DNA from: Xanthomonas bonasiae
Lineage (GTDB): Bacteria > Pseudomonadota > Gammaproteobacteria > Xanthomonadales > Xanthomonadaceae
Direction of reading: 5' to 3'
Length of the DNA: 64,000 bases
NCBI RefSeq assembly: GCF_017163705.1
Contig: NZ_JAFIWB010000007.1
Span: 1 to 64,000 of the forward strand
The notes below the pieces were generated by a model that was given only the letters and a program-made list of their open reading frames with translations, ran no database searches and was not told where the DNA came from. This document shows positions 20,883-29,143 of the stretch, piece by piece. A program made the position numbers and the translations under genes. The stretch's first letter is position 1; every line of letters starts with the position of its first letter.

Positions 20883-22112
20883 CTAGCGCCCCAACGCGCC
20901 GAGGCCGAGCGTCGCCGCCGCACACCATGCCACGACCCACAGCGCCGGGCGCTGCAGGCGTGCCATCAACACCAGCCCCAGCGCCACCACCAGCAGATCC
21001 GGCGGGCTGCGGATGCCGTCGCGCCATAGCGGGTCGTACAGCGCCGCGGCCAGCACACCGACGACCACGGCGTTGATTCCGGCCAACGCCCGCGCCACCG
21101 ATCCACGCCCGGCCAGCGCCTGCCACAGCGGCAACGCCGCGCCCAGCGCCAGCAGGCCCGGCGCGAACAACGCCGCCAGCGCCAGCATCGCCGCTGCCCC
21201 CGGGGCGATGCCGCTCCCGGCGCTGGCCCCCAGATAGGTGGCCAGCGCGAACATCGGACCCGGCATCGCCTGTGCCGCGCCGTAGCCGGCGAGGAAGGTG
21301 TCCGCGGACATCCACCCGCTGGCGACCAGTTCGCGCTGCAGCAACGGCAGCACCACGTGGCCGCCACCGAACACCAGCGCCCCGGCGCGGTAGAACGCCG
21401 CGGCGAGCGGCACCGGCGTCGGCATCGCGGCATGGCGTGAAGAGACCCACAGCGCCGCCAGCAGCAAGCCGCCGAACGCCAGCGCACAGCACACCCCCAC
21501 ATCGCGGCGCCAGCGCCGCGGCGCTGCAGCCGCCATCGGCACCGACGGCGGCCGGCACCAGGCGATCCCGGCCAGCGCCCCCAGTCCGATCACCAGCGGC
21601 TGGCCCCAGGCGCGGTCGAGCGCAAGCACCAGGGCCGCGGCCGTCACCGCCAGCAGCATCCGCAGCAGGTCCGGCGTCAGCGTGCGCGCCATCGCGTACA
21701 CGCCATGCGCGACCACCACCACCGCGACCAGCTTGAGCCCGTGCAGCACGTCCGCGCCGAGCGGATGCAGCAGCCATCGCGGCGCAGACAGCGCCAGCGC
21801 GAACATCAGCAGCGCCGACGGCAGGGTGAAGCCCACGAACGCCGCCAACGCCCCGCGCCAGCCCGCGCGCTGCCAGCCGATCGCGACGCCGAGCTGGCTG
21901 CTGGTCGGGCCGGGCAGCACCTGGCACAGCGACAGCAACTGCGCGAAGCCCGATTCGTCCAGCCAGCCGCGACGGCGCACGAATTCCTCGCGAAAATAGC
22001 CCAGGTGCGCGAGCGGGCCGCCGAAACTGGTCAGCCCCAGGCGCAGGAACACCCCCAGCACTTCCCGGCTGCGTCCCCGCACGGATATTGGCGGCTGCTC
22101 GGCAGCAGACAT
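20883..22112 (-). CDS. chrA: chromate transporter, two-domain ChrA
   Basis: A 409-residue membrane protein made of two homologous chromate-transport halves. The first half has LTSFGGPLAHLGYFREEFV and LCQVLPGPTSSQLG; the second has ALVFGGGHVVLPLLQRELV and AQAMPGPMFALATYLG. Ten or more hydrophobic segments are present. Long-chain ChrA proteins export chromate by proton antiport. Many chromosomal homologues are housekeeping anion transporters, and no chrB regulator lies nearby. The ATG at 22112 gives the MSAAEQPP N terminus. The DUF6065 relic lies just upstream of the start. Confidence 0.88.
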   Translation of the reverse strand: MSAAEQPPISVRGRSREVLGVFLRLGLTSFGGPLAHLGYFREEFVRRRGWLDESGFAQLLSLCQVLPGPTSSQLGVAIGWQRAGWRGALAAFVGFTLPSALLMFALALSAPRWLLHPLGADVLHGLKLVAVVVVAHGVYAMARTLTPDLLRMLLAVTAAALVLALDRAWGQPLVIGLGALAGIAWCRPPSVPMAAAAPRRWRRDVGVCCALAFGGLLLAALWVSSRHAAMPTPVPLAAAFYRAGALVFGGGHVVLPLLQRELVASGWMSADTFLAGYGAAQAMPGPMFALATYLGASAGSGIAPGAAAMLALAALFAPGLLALGAALPLWQALAGRGSVARALAGINAVVVGVLAAALYDPLWRDGIRSPPDLLVVALGLVLMARLQRPALWVVAWCAAATLGLGALGR

Positions 22113-22242
22113 GCGGCGTCCCCCTCCGCGCAGCGCCGACGATGGCGCAGGCCGATTCTGCCAGGGTAGTGCGACCGCCGCTGGCTGGGGCCGCGATCGA
22201 TGCATGCAGGCCGGCTGGGCACTGCCAAAGCGCGTTCGCATC

Positions 22243-22356
22243 CACACTGAACCGGCAGTTCGCCGCCCCGGATGCGTGCGCTTCGACGCCGGCGAACCGT
22301 TCTGCCGCTTCTTCCCGGCGCAACGGCTAGTACCAACGAGACCGAGCCGCGCTGGC
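22243..22356 (+). pseudogene. internal fragment of the DUF6065 gene
   Basis: About 114 bases match bases 19150-19265 of the intact DUF6065 gene on the same strand, including an uninterrupted block of about 33 identical bases coding for VRFDAGEPFC. Indels break the frame on both sides, so no protein can be made. It lies 3 kb downstream of its apparent parent, upstream of chrA. It could be the remains of a second paralogue or of a partial duplication. Confidence 0.85.
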
Positions 22357-23019
22357 GGGGCAGACGAACGACCTCCCGGGTGCAGCCATGCCCGAGCGCA
22401 CTCCCGACCCGGGTTGCGGTACGCATCCCAGCGCCTGCGCGGCAGCACAACTGTCTACTACTTGTGCCGGGGCGATCGGCTAGAGTCGAACGCGTCGAGC
22501 AACGCTGCGGATCGCGCGATAGCCGCGCACGCAGCATCTGACGCGTCACCTGGCACCCGCGCGGCAGCGTCACCGCCCGCCCCGCAGCATTCGTCCCCCG
22601 ATGCTGCCTGCCACGCTGGCGCGTTCCCCCTGCGCTCGACGCACCTGGGACGATCACACAGCAGTTGCCTTCACCCGCCGGTCAGGAGAGCGACATGGAT
22701 ATTTCTTCTTCGATCCCGTAAGCGCAGCGTCGCAGGGCGCTGTCCACCGCCGCGGCCAGGCGCGCACGTGCCGCGCCGGTGTGCGGCTGCCCGAACCACT
22801 CTGTTTCGACACAGCCGTCGCCGCGGTTGCGGGCGTGCATGCCCGCACCCCGGGCCGGCGCGCCCGGCGCAAGGTCCGTCCTCGCGCAACGGGCCTCTGC
22901 ATTCTCGACCGTGCCGTCGGCATGGTCGTGTGGCCGGTCCGGGGCCGGGGAGAGTCCGGACACACCCAGCACGCAGGCCACGTCCGCGTGGGACCGACGC
23001 ACACAACAGGGAGTACACC
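22357..23019. other. long intergenic region without a recognised gene
   Basis: About 660 bases between the DUF6065 relic and the CXXCH protein gene. Several short frames are open on both strands, the best ending VETEWFGQPHTG...EEEISMSLS on the minus strand at 22682, but none has a convincing start or recognisable motif. The promoter of the downstream gene must lie here. No repeat of the types found elsewhere in the window is visible. Confidence 0.5.
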
Positions 23020-24363
23020 ATGCACCTGCCTCATCTGCGCATCATCGCCGCTGCAGCCGCGCTGGCGCTCGCCAGCGGCACCGCGACCGCCGGCAAGTTT
23101 CCCGACTTCGGCTACGCGCCGCCACAGACCTACAAGGGCCCGCTGTTCCAGCTCAGCCAGGACTTTCCGCAGCAAGCGCCCAGCGGGCCGCCGCCGGCGT
23201 TCTTCCAGAAGTTGCCCAAGCCGCTGAGCAACAATTTCGAGACCTGGCGCGGCTACGTGGACGCGGTGAAGACCTATTGCCTGGAAGGCAACGTGGAAAG
23301 CGACTGGTACGTGCAGAACAACAAGGTCCGGCGTTGGTACCACGCACCGTGGCAGCACTACGGGCCGCTCGGCCGCGAAGGCGTGCACGGCCTCACCAAG
23401 GAAGCGCAGATCCAGGTGAAGCAGCTGGCACCGACCCAGCTCACCACCGGGCAGACCTTCGCGGTGGGCATCTACAACGACATCGGCGCCTATACCTTCG
23501 GCCAGGTGTGGAAGGATCCGCAGAATCCCGATCCCAGTTTCACCTCCAAGCCGAACAGCTTCCGCGACGGCACCGTGGTGTGCAAGGCGCTGTTCGCCGA
23601 CGTGGACAGGAGTCAGGTGCCGTTCCTGCAGAACCCGGTGCTGTGGACGGCGTACGTCACCAACAGTTTCAGCTCGGCGGACAGAACGCTCAAGCAGGTG
23701 GCCCTGATCCAGATGGACTTCGCCGTGCGCGACCGGCGCATTCCCGGCACCGGCTGGATCTTCGGCACGTTCCAGTACAACGGCGCGGTCAGCGGCAAGC
23801 CCGGCTGGCAGAACCTGGTCCCGGTCGGGGTGATGTGGGGCAACGACCCGCAGAATACCGGCAACGACTACACCAACAAGCAGCCGACCCAGACCCGGAT
23901 CAATCCCGGCATCCTGCAGTCGGCGATCAACGCCCGGCCCGAACTGCCGGCGACCCACCTGGGCTGGAACGGCCGCCTCAACGGCCCGGTCGACAATCCC
24001 ATCAGTTCCTGCCTGAGCTGCCATATGACCGCCGAGTCGCCGCAACTCTCGCCGATGAACCCGACCTTCCAGGCGGCCAGCAAGATCCCGCCGGTCGGTT
24101 CCAAGGAATGGATGCGCTGGTTCCAGAACAACGCGGCCGGCACGCCGTTCGACGCGGCGGCCCAGAGCACTGACTTCAGCCTGCAGCTGGCCGGCGGCAT
24201 CGCCAACTTCTACGACTGGAAGTGCACCCAGGACGGCGTGTTCGTCAGCGGCGGCAACCTCTGCCAGCAGAGCGCGCTGCCGCTGAAACTGATGCGCTCC
24301 ACCACCCCGCCAGCGACGGTCTACCCGGTCGAACGCGGCGTGGACAACCAGGAACTGGAATAG
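23020..24363 (+). CDS. secreted protein with a single c-type heme motif, unknown function
   Basis: A 447-residue protein with a signal peptide (MHLPHLRIIAAAAALALASG, cleaved near Ala-x-Ala). The mature part is rich in Trp, Tyr and Asn. It carries one CLSCH motif (Cys331-His335), so a covalently bound heme is likely in the periplasm. Blocks such as NFETWRGYVDAVKTYC, WYHAPWQHYGPLGREG and TGWIFGTFQYNG look conserved, but I do not recognise an enzyme family. Candidate distal heme ligands cannot be chosen by eye. GGGAG precedes the ATG at 23020. It is preceded by a long non-coding gap and stands alone, so its electron partner is unknown. Confidence 0.75.
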   Translation: MHLPHLRIIAAAAALALASGTATAGKFPDFGYAPPQTYKGPLFQLSQDFPQQAPSGPPPAFFQKLPKPLSNNFETWRGYVDAVKTYCLEGNVESDWYVQNNKVRRWYHAPWQHYGPLGREGVHGLTKEAQIQVKQLAPTQLTTGQTFAVGIYNDIGAYTFGQVWKDPQNPDPSFTSKPNSFRDGTVVCKALFADVDRSQVPFLQNPVLWTAYVTNSFSSADRTLKQVALIQMDFAVRDRRIPGTGWIFGTFQYNGAVSGKPGWQNLVPVGVMWGNDPQNTGNDYTNKQPTQTRINPGILQSAINARPELPATHLGWNGRLNGPVDNPISSCLSCHMTAESPQLSPMNPTFQAASKIPPVGSKEWMRWFQNNAAGTPFDAAAQSTDFSLQLAGGIANFYDWKCTQDGVFVSGGNLCQQSALPLKLMRSTTPPATVYPVERGVDNQELE

Positions 24364-24384
24364 TCCCGGCGCGCTCCGTTTGTA

Positions 24385-24416
24385 TGTCGGGCGGGGCGCA
24401 TTGCCCTGCCCGGCAT
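24385..24416 (+). terminator. possible terminator hairpin after the CXXCH gene
   Basis: TGTCGGGCGGGGC pairs with GCCCTGCCCGGCA around a GCATT loop, 20 bases after the stop. There is no T-run, so termination is uncertain. Confidence 0.4.
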
Positions 24417-24483
24417 GCGGCGGTAGAAAGCGAACCGCGATGCGCTGGCCCGATGATGGTTCAGGCGCGCAAATGTCAGCGGC

Positions 24484-27417
24484 TCAACCTGGATGCGCCG
24501 GGACCTCCGGCGGGCCGAAGTAAGAGTTCGGCAACGGCGCGCTGCGGATCACGATCTTCTGCACGACCATGGTCGGATCGACCATCATGATCTTCAGCAC
24601 ATGCCGCCCCGCAGTGGACACGGACTGCGAGGCGGTCAGGGTGCGCGCATTGTTCCTGGCGTTCTCGTAGAACGCCTCGCCCAGGAAATCCTGCGACACG
24701 CGCTGCTCCGGCGTGAACACACTGATGACCTGCGGCGGCTGATCGTCGAAGGCCACGGCCACGCTCAGCTGGTGCGCCGTGTTCACGTTGAGCGTCGGGT
24801 TGGTGATCAGATCGATGTCGTAACGGCCGGCCTTGGCCAGATAGACCGGATACTCCAGGCGTGGCGCAGTGCGCGGGTCGGAGAACGAGGCCGCGGTGAC
24901 GGGAAAGACCGACATGGCGGCGCGTGCGCGGCCGTAGTCGGGGATGCGCTCCCAGCGCACGCCGCCGGCATCGACGTTGCGTTCGAACGCGTCGGCGGCG
25001 ATCGCGATCGGCCCTTGCAAGCCGCCGAATGCGGCACGCGCTTCGCGCCGCTGCGCCGCGGAGGCCTTGATCGCCTTGACGTGAATCGTCTGCGTCTTTT
25101 GCGCGCCGGTCACGACGATCGTCCCGGCCTGCTCGCCGACGCCGGCCTGGTCCCAATCGATCTCGACCCAGAAGCGCCGATCGTGGCGTCCTACGCCGAA
25201 CGGCTTGCCCTCGGCGATCACGATCCACGGCTCGGCCGCGGCCACCTCGAACGCGATCGGGCGCGCGCCGCGCGGAAACACGTCGACGTAGTGCCGCTGC
25301 CGGCACAGGCTGTCGAACGTCGGCAGCTCCGGGTCGAGCCAGTAGCCCGGCCAGCCCGGCACCGCACCTTCGACTGCCACCGCATAATCGGCGGTGTCTT
25401 CGATCCGCAGCGTCGTCACGGCTGGCATGATGTTCGCTGGCGGCGAATACCAGTCGAAGTAGCCCAGATGCACCTGGTCCATCAGGTGGTTCCACTTGCC
25501 GCCCGCCAGGCGCGTGTTGTAGTAGTCGGTCAGTTCGCGGTCGCGCTGGAACAGCTGCCGCACGTAGTCGGCCTCGGCATTCGCGCTCGCCCGGCCCTGT
25601 TGCGCGTAGAACGCATTGCGCGCCGCGGCGATGTTCAATTCCGTCGCCGTCGCGCAGGCCTTCACCGGATGCAGCACCAACTGGTAATACGCGTCGTGCG
25701 CATCCGCCGGCAACCGCGACTGGATCCTTTCGGCCTGCGCCACCAGCGTGGCCCAGGCGTCCAGCACGCGCTCGGCCTCGCGGTAGTGCAGCAGGCTGAA
25801 GGTCTCCGGCTTCACCAGTTCCGGCTTGCGCCAGGCGTTGTACTTGGCGTATTTGGCGACGATGTCCGCGATCTGCACGGCGTGCTCGGCGCCGAATTCC
25901 CTGCTCGCCCAGCGCTGCGTCCAGCCGGCGACATCGTCCTTGGTGATCGCGTCCGGATTCCAGGCCAGCCGCAGGAAGAACTCGATCGGGATCTCCAACG
26001 GCTTGAAATCGCCGACGTTGGCGATCCAGATCCGGTTGGCGCCATAGCGGTGCGCCAGGGTCATCTGCTCCCAGATCTTCGGCAGCGGATTGCTGTTGAG
26101 CCACTTGTACGAGAACGGCCCGCCGTTCATGTCCATGTGGTAGTAGATGCCGGAGCCGCCGGCGCGCTGGCGCTCGTCGGGTTTCGGCAGCCGCCGCAGA
26201 TTGCCGACGTTGTCGTCGGTGAACAGCAAGGTCACGTCGTCCGGCACCTTCAGGCCGGCGTCGTAGAACTTCTGCACCTCGGTGAACAGCGCCCACAGCT
26301 GCGGGACCTGGCTCGCATCGGCACCTAGTTCCGCGGCGAGAATCTTGCGCTGATCGGCGATGATGGTTTCGAGCAGGCGCAGATCGGCCTGCAGATCGCC
26401 GGCGCTGGCCATGGCCACGTCGCCGTCGCCGCGCATGCCCACCGTCACCAGCACCTCGTGCGAGCGGTTGCGCGCGATGCCTTCGCGGAAGAAGGTCTGC
26501 AGCGCCTCCTTGTTGGTGGCGTAGTTCCATTCGCCGTTGCCGTACTGCGTGCGGTGGTCGGTCCACTCCTTGTGCGCGCGCATCATCGGCTCGTGGTGCG
26601 AGGTGCCCATCACGATGCCGTATTCGTCGGCGAGCCGGGCGTTGTCCGCATCGTCCTGCGCGAACGCGTTGTCCCACATCGCCGGCCAAAGGTAGTTCGC
26701 GCGCAAGCGCAGCAGCACCTCGAACAGGCGTGCGTAGAACTTGGAATTCATCCCGCCGAACTTCTCGGTGGTCCACTTTCCCAGACACGGCTGTTCGTCG
26801 TTGAGGAACACGCCGCGGTACTTCACCGCCGGCGGCCCTTCGAAATGCGTGCCGCGCCGGATCGAGATCGCCGACCGGCGCCGAACCGGCACGTCCGCCC
26901 ACCAGTACCAGGGCGACACGCCGATCTGTTCGGACAGCGCATAGATGCCGTAGATGGTGCCGCGCTTGTCGCTGCCGGCGATCACCAGCGCTTCGGCCAC
27001 GCCAGGCATCGGATCGGCCACGGTCTGCAGCGTGTAGGACTCCCACTGCCCGAGGATCGGCGCGACATCGAGCTTGCCGTCGGCGACCAGCGCATCGACG
27101 ACCGCACTTTTGCCGAGCGTGCCGATCAGTACGACCGGGCGATCAAGCCGGTTCGGTTCGCTGACGAGCGCGGCCGGCGTTCCGAACACGCGGCCGATGT
27201 CCTCGGCGAGATCGCGCGCCGCCCTGGCCACGCCAGGGAAATCCTGCACGTCCACCTGGATCGGCGCGACGCCCCCGTCGCCCGCGAGCCGAAACGCATT
27301 GTTAGCGCTATCAAAAATGACCATGGCGCGCAGCGGCGACGCGAAGATCGCCGCGCTCCCCGCGCCGACCAGGAAGTCGCGGCGCGAGAGGAGGAAGGAA
27401 GAATTCGATTCGGTCAT
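24484..27417 (-). CDS. GH115 xylan alpha-1,2-glucuronidase, Tat-exported
   Basis: A 977-residue glycoside hydrolase. The N terminus has a twin-arginine signal (SRRDFLVGAG at about residues 11-20), so it is exported folded. The GH115 core is seen in GIYALSEQIGVSPWYWWADVP, VKYRGVFLNDEQPCLGKW, LRANYLWPAMWDNAFAQDD, GTSHHEPMMRAHKEW, YYHMDMNGGPFSYKWLNS and HLGYFDWYSPP. The enzyme removes (4-O-methyl)glucuronic acid branches from xylan, consistent with a plant-associated organism. The C-terminal 300 residues form the family's accessory region. The ATG at 27417 gives the Tat signal. No other xylanolytic gene is adjacent. Confidence 0.9.
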   Translation of the reverse strand: MTESNSSFLLSRRDFLVGAGSAAIFASPLRAMVIFDSANNAFRLAGDGGVAPIQVDVQDFPGVARAARDLAEDIGRVFGTPAALVSEPNRLDRPVVLIGTLGKSAVVDALVADGKLDVAPILGQWESYTLQTVADPMPGVAEALVIAGSDKRGTIYGIYALSEQIGVSPWYWWADVPVRRRSAISIRRGTHFEGPPAVKYRGVFLNDEQPCLGKWTTEKFGGMNSKFYARLFEVLLRLRANYLWPAMWDNAFAQDDADNARLADEYGIVMGTSHHEPMMRAHKEWTDHRTQYGNGEWNYATNKEALQTFFREGIARNRSHEVLVTVGMRGDGDVAMASAGDLQADLRLLETIIADQRKILAAELGADASQVPQLWALFTEVQKFYDAGLKVPDDVTLLFTDDNVGNLRRLPKPDERQRAGGSGIYYHMDMNGGPFSYKWLNSNPLPKIWEQMTLAHRYGANRIWIANVGDFKPLEIPIEFFLRLAWNPDAITKDDVAGWTQRWASREFGAEHAVQIADIVAKYAKYNAWRKPELVKPETFSLLHYREAERVLDAWATLVAQAERIQSRLPADAHDAYYQLVLHPVKACATATELNIAAARNAFYAQQGRASANAEADYVRQLFQRDRELTDYYNTRLAGGKWNHLMDQVHLGYFDWYSPPANIMPAVTTLRIEDTADYAVAVEGAVPGWPGYWLDPELPTFDSLCRQRHYVDVFPRGARPIAFEVAAAEPWIVIAEGKPFGVGRHDRRFWVEIDWDQAGVGEQAGTIVVTGAQKTQTIHVKAIKASAAQRREARAAFGGLQGPIAIAADAFERNVDAGGVRWERIPDYGRARAAMSVFPVTAASFSDPRTAPRLEYPVYLAKAGRYDIDLITNPTLNVNTAHQLSVAVAFDDQPPQVISVFTPEQRVSQDFLGEAFYENARNNARTLTASQSVSTAGRHVLKIMMVDPTMVVQKIVIRSAPLPNSYFGPPEVPAHPG

Positions 27418-27867
27418 GGGATGCGATTCGAGTGGCGAATGGAGTGAAACAACCAGTGACATCCAGCGGCAATGCCGTCTTCGGGCCTCGTTGGAGCGGC
27501 ACTCGCGCGCTCCCCTGCAGCGACCCGCACCAGCCAGGACGATAGGCAGGGAATCGTCCAGTTCGCAAGACAAATGCAGTGCACGCCCTTCAACCGTGGC
27601 ATGGCAGGGAAAATCGCACCCGAGTTGCTGCGCAGCAGCATGCAGCTGCGCTGGATGGATGCCCGCTAAGCGGCGCCGTCAATCACTCGCCTGGAAGATG
27701 GGCCAGACGCAACGCGCTGGTGATAGGCGTGGCGTTCGACGACGCTTCCGCCGTACTCCACTTCGTCGGTTGGGGGCGACGAACGACACGCGAAGTCGAA
27801 CGAGACGAGCTTCTTCGATCCGTTCTTATGCGGCTCGTCTCATACCGGAGTTCGAGCTTGGCGTGCA
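27418..27867. other. intergenic region, nothing recognised
   Basis: About 450 bases upstream of the GH115 gene and downstream of the small genes at 27868. Short frames on both strands show no motif, start signal or codon bias. It presumably contains the GH115 promoter. Confidence 0.5.
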
Positions 27868-28107
27868 TCAGTTGGTTACGGCGATCTTCTCGTCGCTCAG
27901 CCTGTGCTCCAACCATGCGTTCAACTCATCCGCTATCCACAGCGTCGGACTGTGACCGGCGCCATGCGTGACCGTCTTTTCCAGGAGATCGAAGTAGAGC
28001 GTTCCATCAGGAATCTCGGCCATCAGTTCATAGTCGTCGCCCATGCGCCAACCAGCCATCATCTGGCAGAGCTCGTTTGCGATGTCTTGCGGCACTTTAC
28101 GGCGCAT
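27868..28107 (-). CDS. small conserved hypothetical protein
   Basis: A 79-residue acidic protein beginning MRRKVPQDIANELCQMM and containing GDDYELMAEIPDGTLYFDLLE and WIADELNAWLEHRL. No known domain is recognised. The ATG at 28107 lies eight bases after the stop of the zinc-ribbon gene, so the two are almost certainly co-transcribed and perhaps coupled. No membrane segment or signal peptide is present. Confidence 0.6.
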   Translation of the reverse strand: MRRKVPQDIANELCQMMAGWRMGDDYELMAEIPDGTLYFDLLEKTVTHGAGHSPTLWIADELNAWLEHRLSDEKIAVTN

Positions 28108-28115
28108 CAGGGCGC

Positions 28116-28457
28116 CTAACGCGCGTTGCGCGGCGTTGCCACACGCAATGGATGTGCCGGATTGTCTCTGAGGAATGCCGGCACTTGCGCGAGCCTGTCG
28201 GGCAGCGCTGGTCCAGACGTGCTGCGGTAGCTGGAGAAGCGGAAGCCAGCCTCGTAGAGCGCCTGGACCTTCGCCCACTGCTCTGTGTCCTTGGCGCGTG
28301 GCGCCTTGAACGAGCGTCTCATCTCATGGATCTCGCCGGCGCAATTCGGGCACACTGCAGAATAGCCCGGCCGCGGAGCGATCTTGAAACTCTTGCGGCA
28401 TTCGAAGCACGCATGAGCAATCAAATAGTGGGGAAAGAATTTTTCTGCGGTCTCCAT
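28116..28457 (-). CDS. small zinc-ribbon protein
   Basis: A 113-residue protein with an N-terminal treble-clef/zinc-ribbon: ACFECRKSFK and AVCPNCAGEI provide two CxxC pairs about 18 residues apart, which should bind one zinc. The C-terminal half (QWAKVQALYEAGFRF, LPDRLAQVPAFLRDNPAHP) is unassigned. GGGGAT precedes the ATG at 28457. It forms a two-gene unit with the 79-residue gene. Nucleic-acid binding is possible, but no partner indicates a pathway. Confidence 0.65.
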   Translation of the reverse strand: METAEKFFPHYLIAHACFECRKSFKIAPRPGYSAVCPNCAGEIHEMRRSFKAPRAKDTEQWAKVQALYEAGFRFSSYRSTSGPALPDRLAQVPAFLRDNPAHPLRVATPRNAR

Positions 28458-28521
28458 CGCAATCCCCTATCGCGTTGTGCCACTACGCGGCGCTGGCGTG
28501 CAGGCGCTCATGCAAGCCATA

Positions 28522-28938
28522 TCAGTCTTCGGACTTGTCATAGATGTCCAAGCACAGCGAGATGCCACGTTTGGAGAGCTCCCCGAGCACGCCCGGACTG
28601 AATTCAAGCCCATCATTCGACGAGCCCATGAAGACCCCGCAGAAGATATCGAGCGTGAACCGTGACGCGAGCAGATCCCAGACCGCCGGATCGGCGCTCA
28701 ACTTGCCGAGGATTTCGGAAATCTGGGCAGAGATGTCTTCGGGGTGCCGATCGGCAGCAGACACGCTCCAACGCCCGGTCTTTTCCACGTAACGGTTTCC
28801 GGTCTTTTTGCCGATACGCACATCGCCTTTTGCGAACGCACGGGTCGGCTCGCACTGCAACAGTGCGGTCACCTCGGCGGGCACGAGATCATCTCCGAAG
28901 ACCCGGAACGAAACGATCGAAGACTCAGCGATTCCCAT
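28522..28938 (-). CDS. DUF4279-like protein
   Basis: A 138-residue protein matching the DUF4279 pattern: SFRVFGDDLVPAEVTALLQ at the N terminus, a KGDVRIGKKTGNRYVEKTG insert with W ending the strand, HPEDISAQISEILGKL, and the C-terminal GLEFSPGVLGELSKRG followed by LCLDIYD. From memory, DUF4279 proteins often occur as immunity-like orphans in polymorphic toxin loci, but no toxin is present here. The ATG at 28938 is chosen because the frame upstream is a GC-rich shadow. It lies upstream of the zinc-ribbon gene on the same strand with a 64-base gap. Confidence 0.75.
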   Translation of the reverse strand: MGIAESSIVSFRVFGDDLVPAEVTALLQCEPTRAFAKGDVRIGKKTGNRYVEKTGRWSVSAADRHPEDISAQISEILGKLSADPAVWDLLASRFTLDIFCGVFMGSSNDGLEFSPGVLGELSKRGISLCLDIYDKSED

Positions 28939-29143
28939 CTGCCTGCGAGCGACCCCTGGGCCGCATTGCAGCGGCGGCATTGCCAGTATCGCGCATCGTG
29001 GCCCAGCTTCAAACGCCGGGGCAGGCGACGTCTGCGATGCTTTGCGGATGTCCTGGGCGCCCCCCCTGCCCCTAACACGCAGCCATGGCGCCGATCGACG
29101 CGGCATCGGACTCCTTCTGCCAGCGATGCAGGCACTCCCCCCC

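Noticed and set aside
20773-22323. A 516-codon frame offset from chrA
   Set aside because: It lacks membrane segments and overlaps the well-supported ChrA frame; it is a shadow.
22682-23002. Minus-strand 106-codon frame ending EEEISMSLS
   Set aside because: No convincing start or homology; two other frames are also open over the same stretch.
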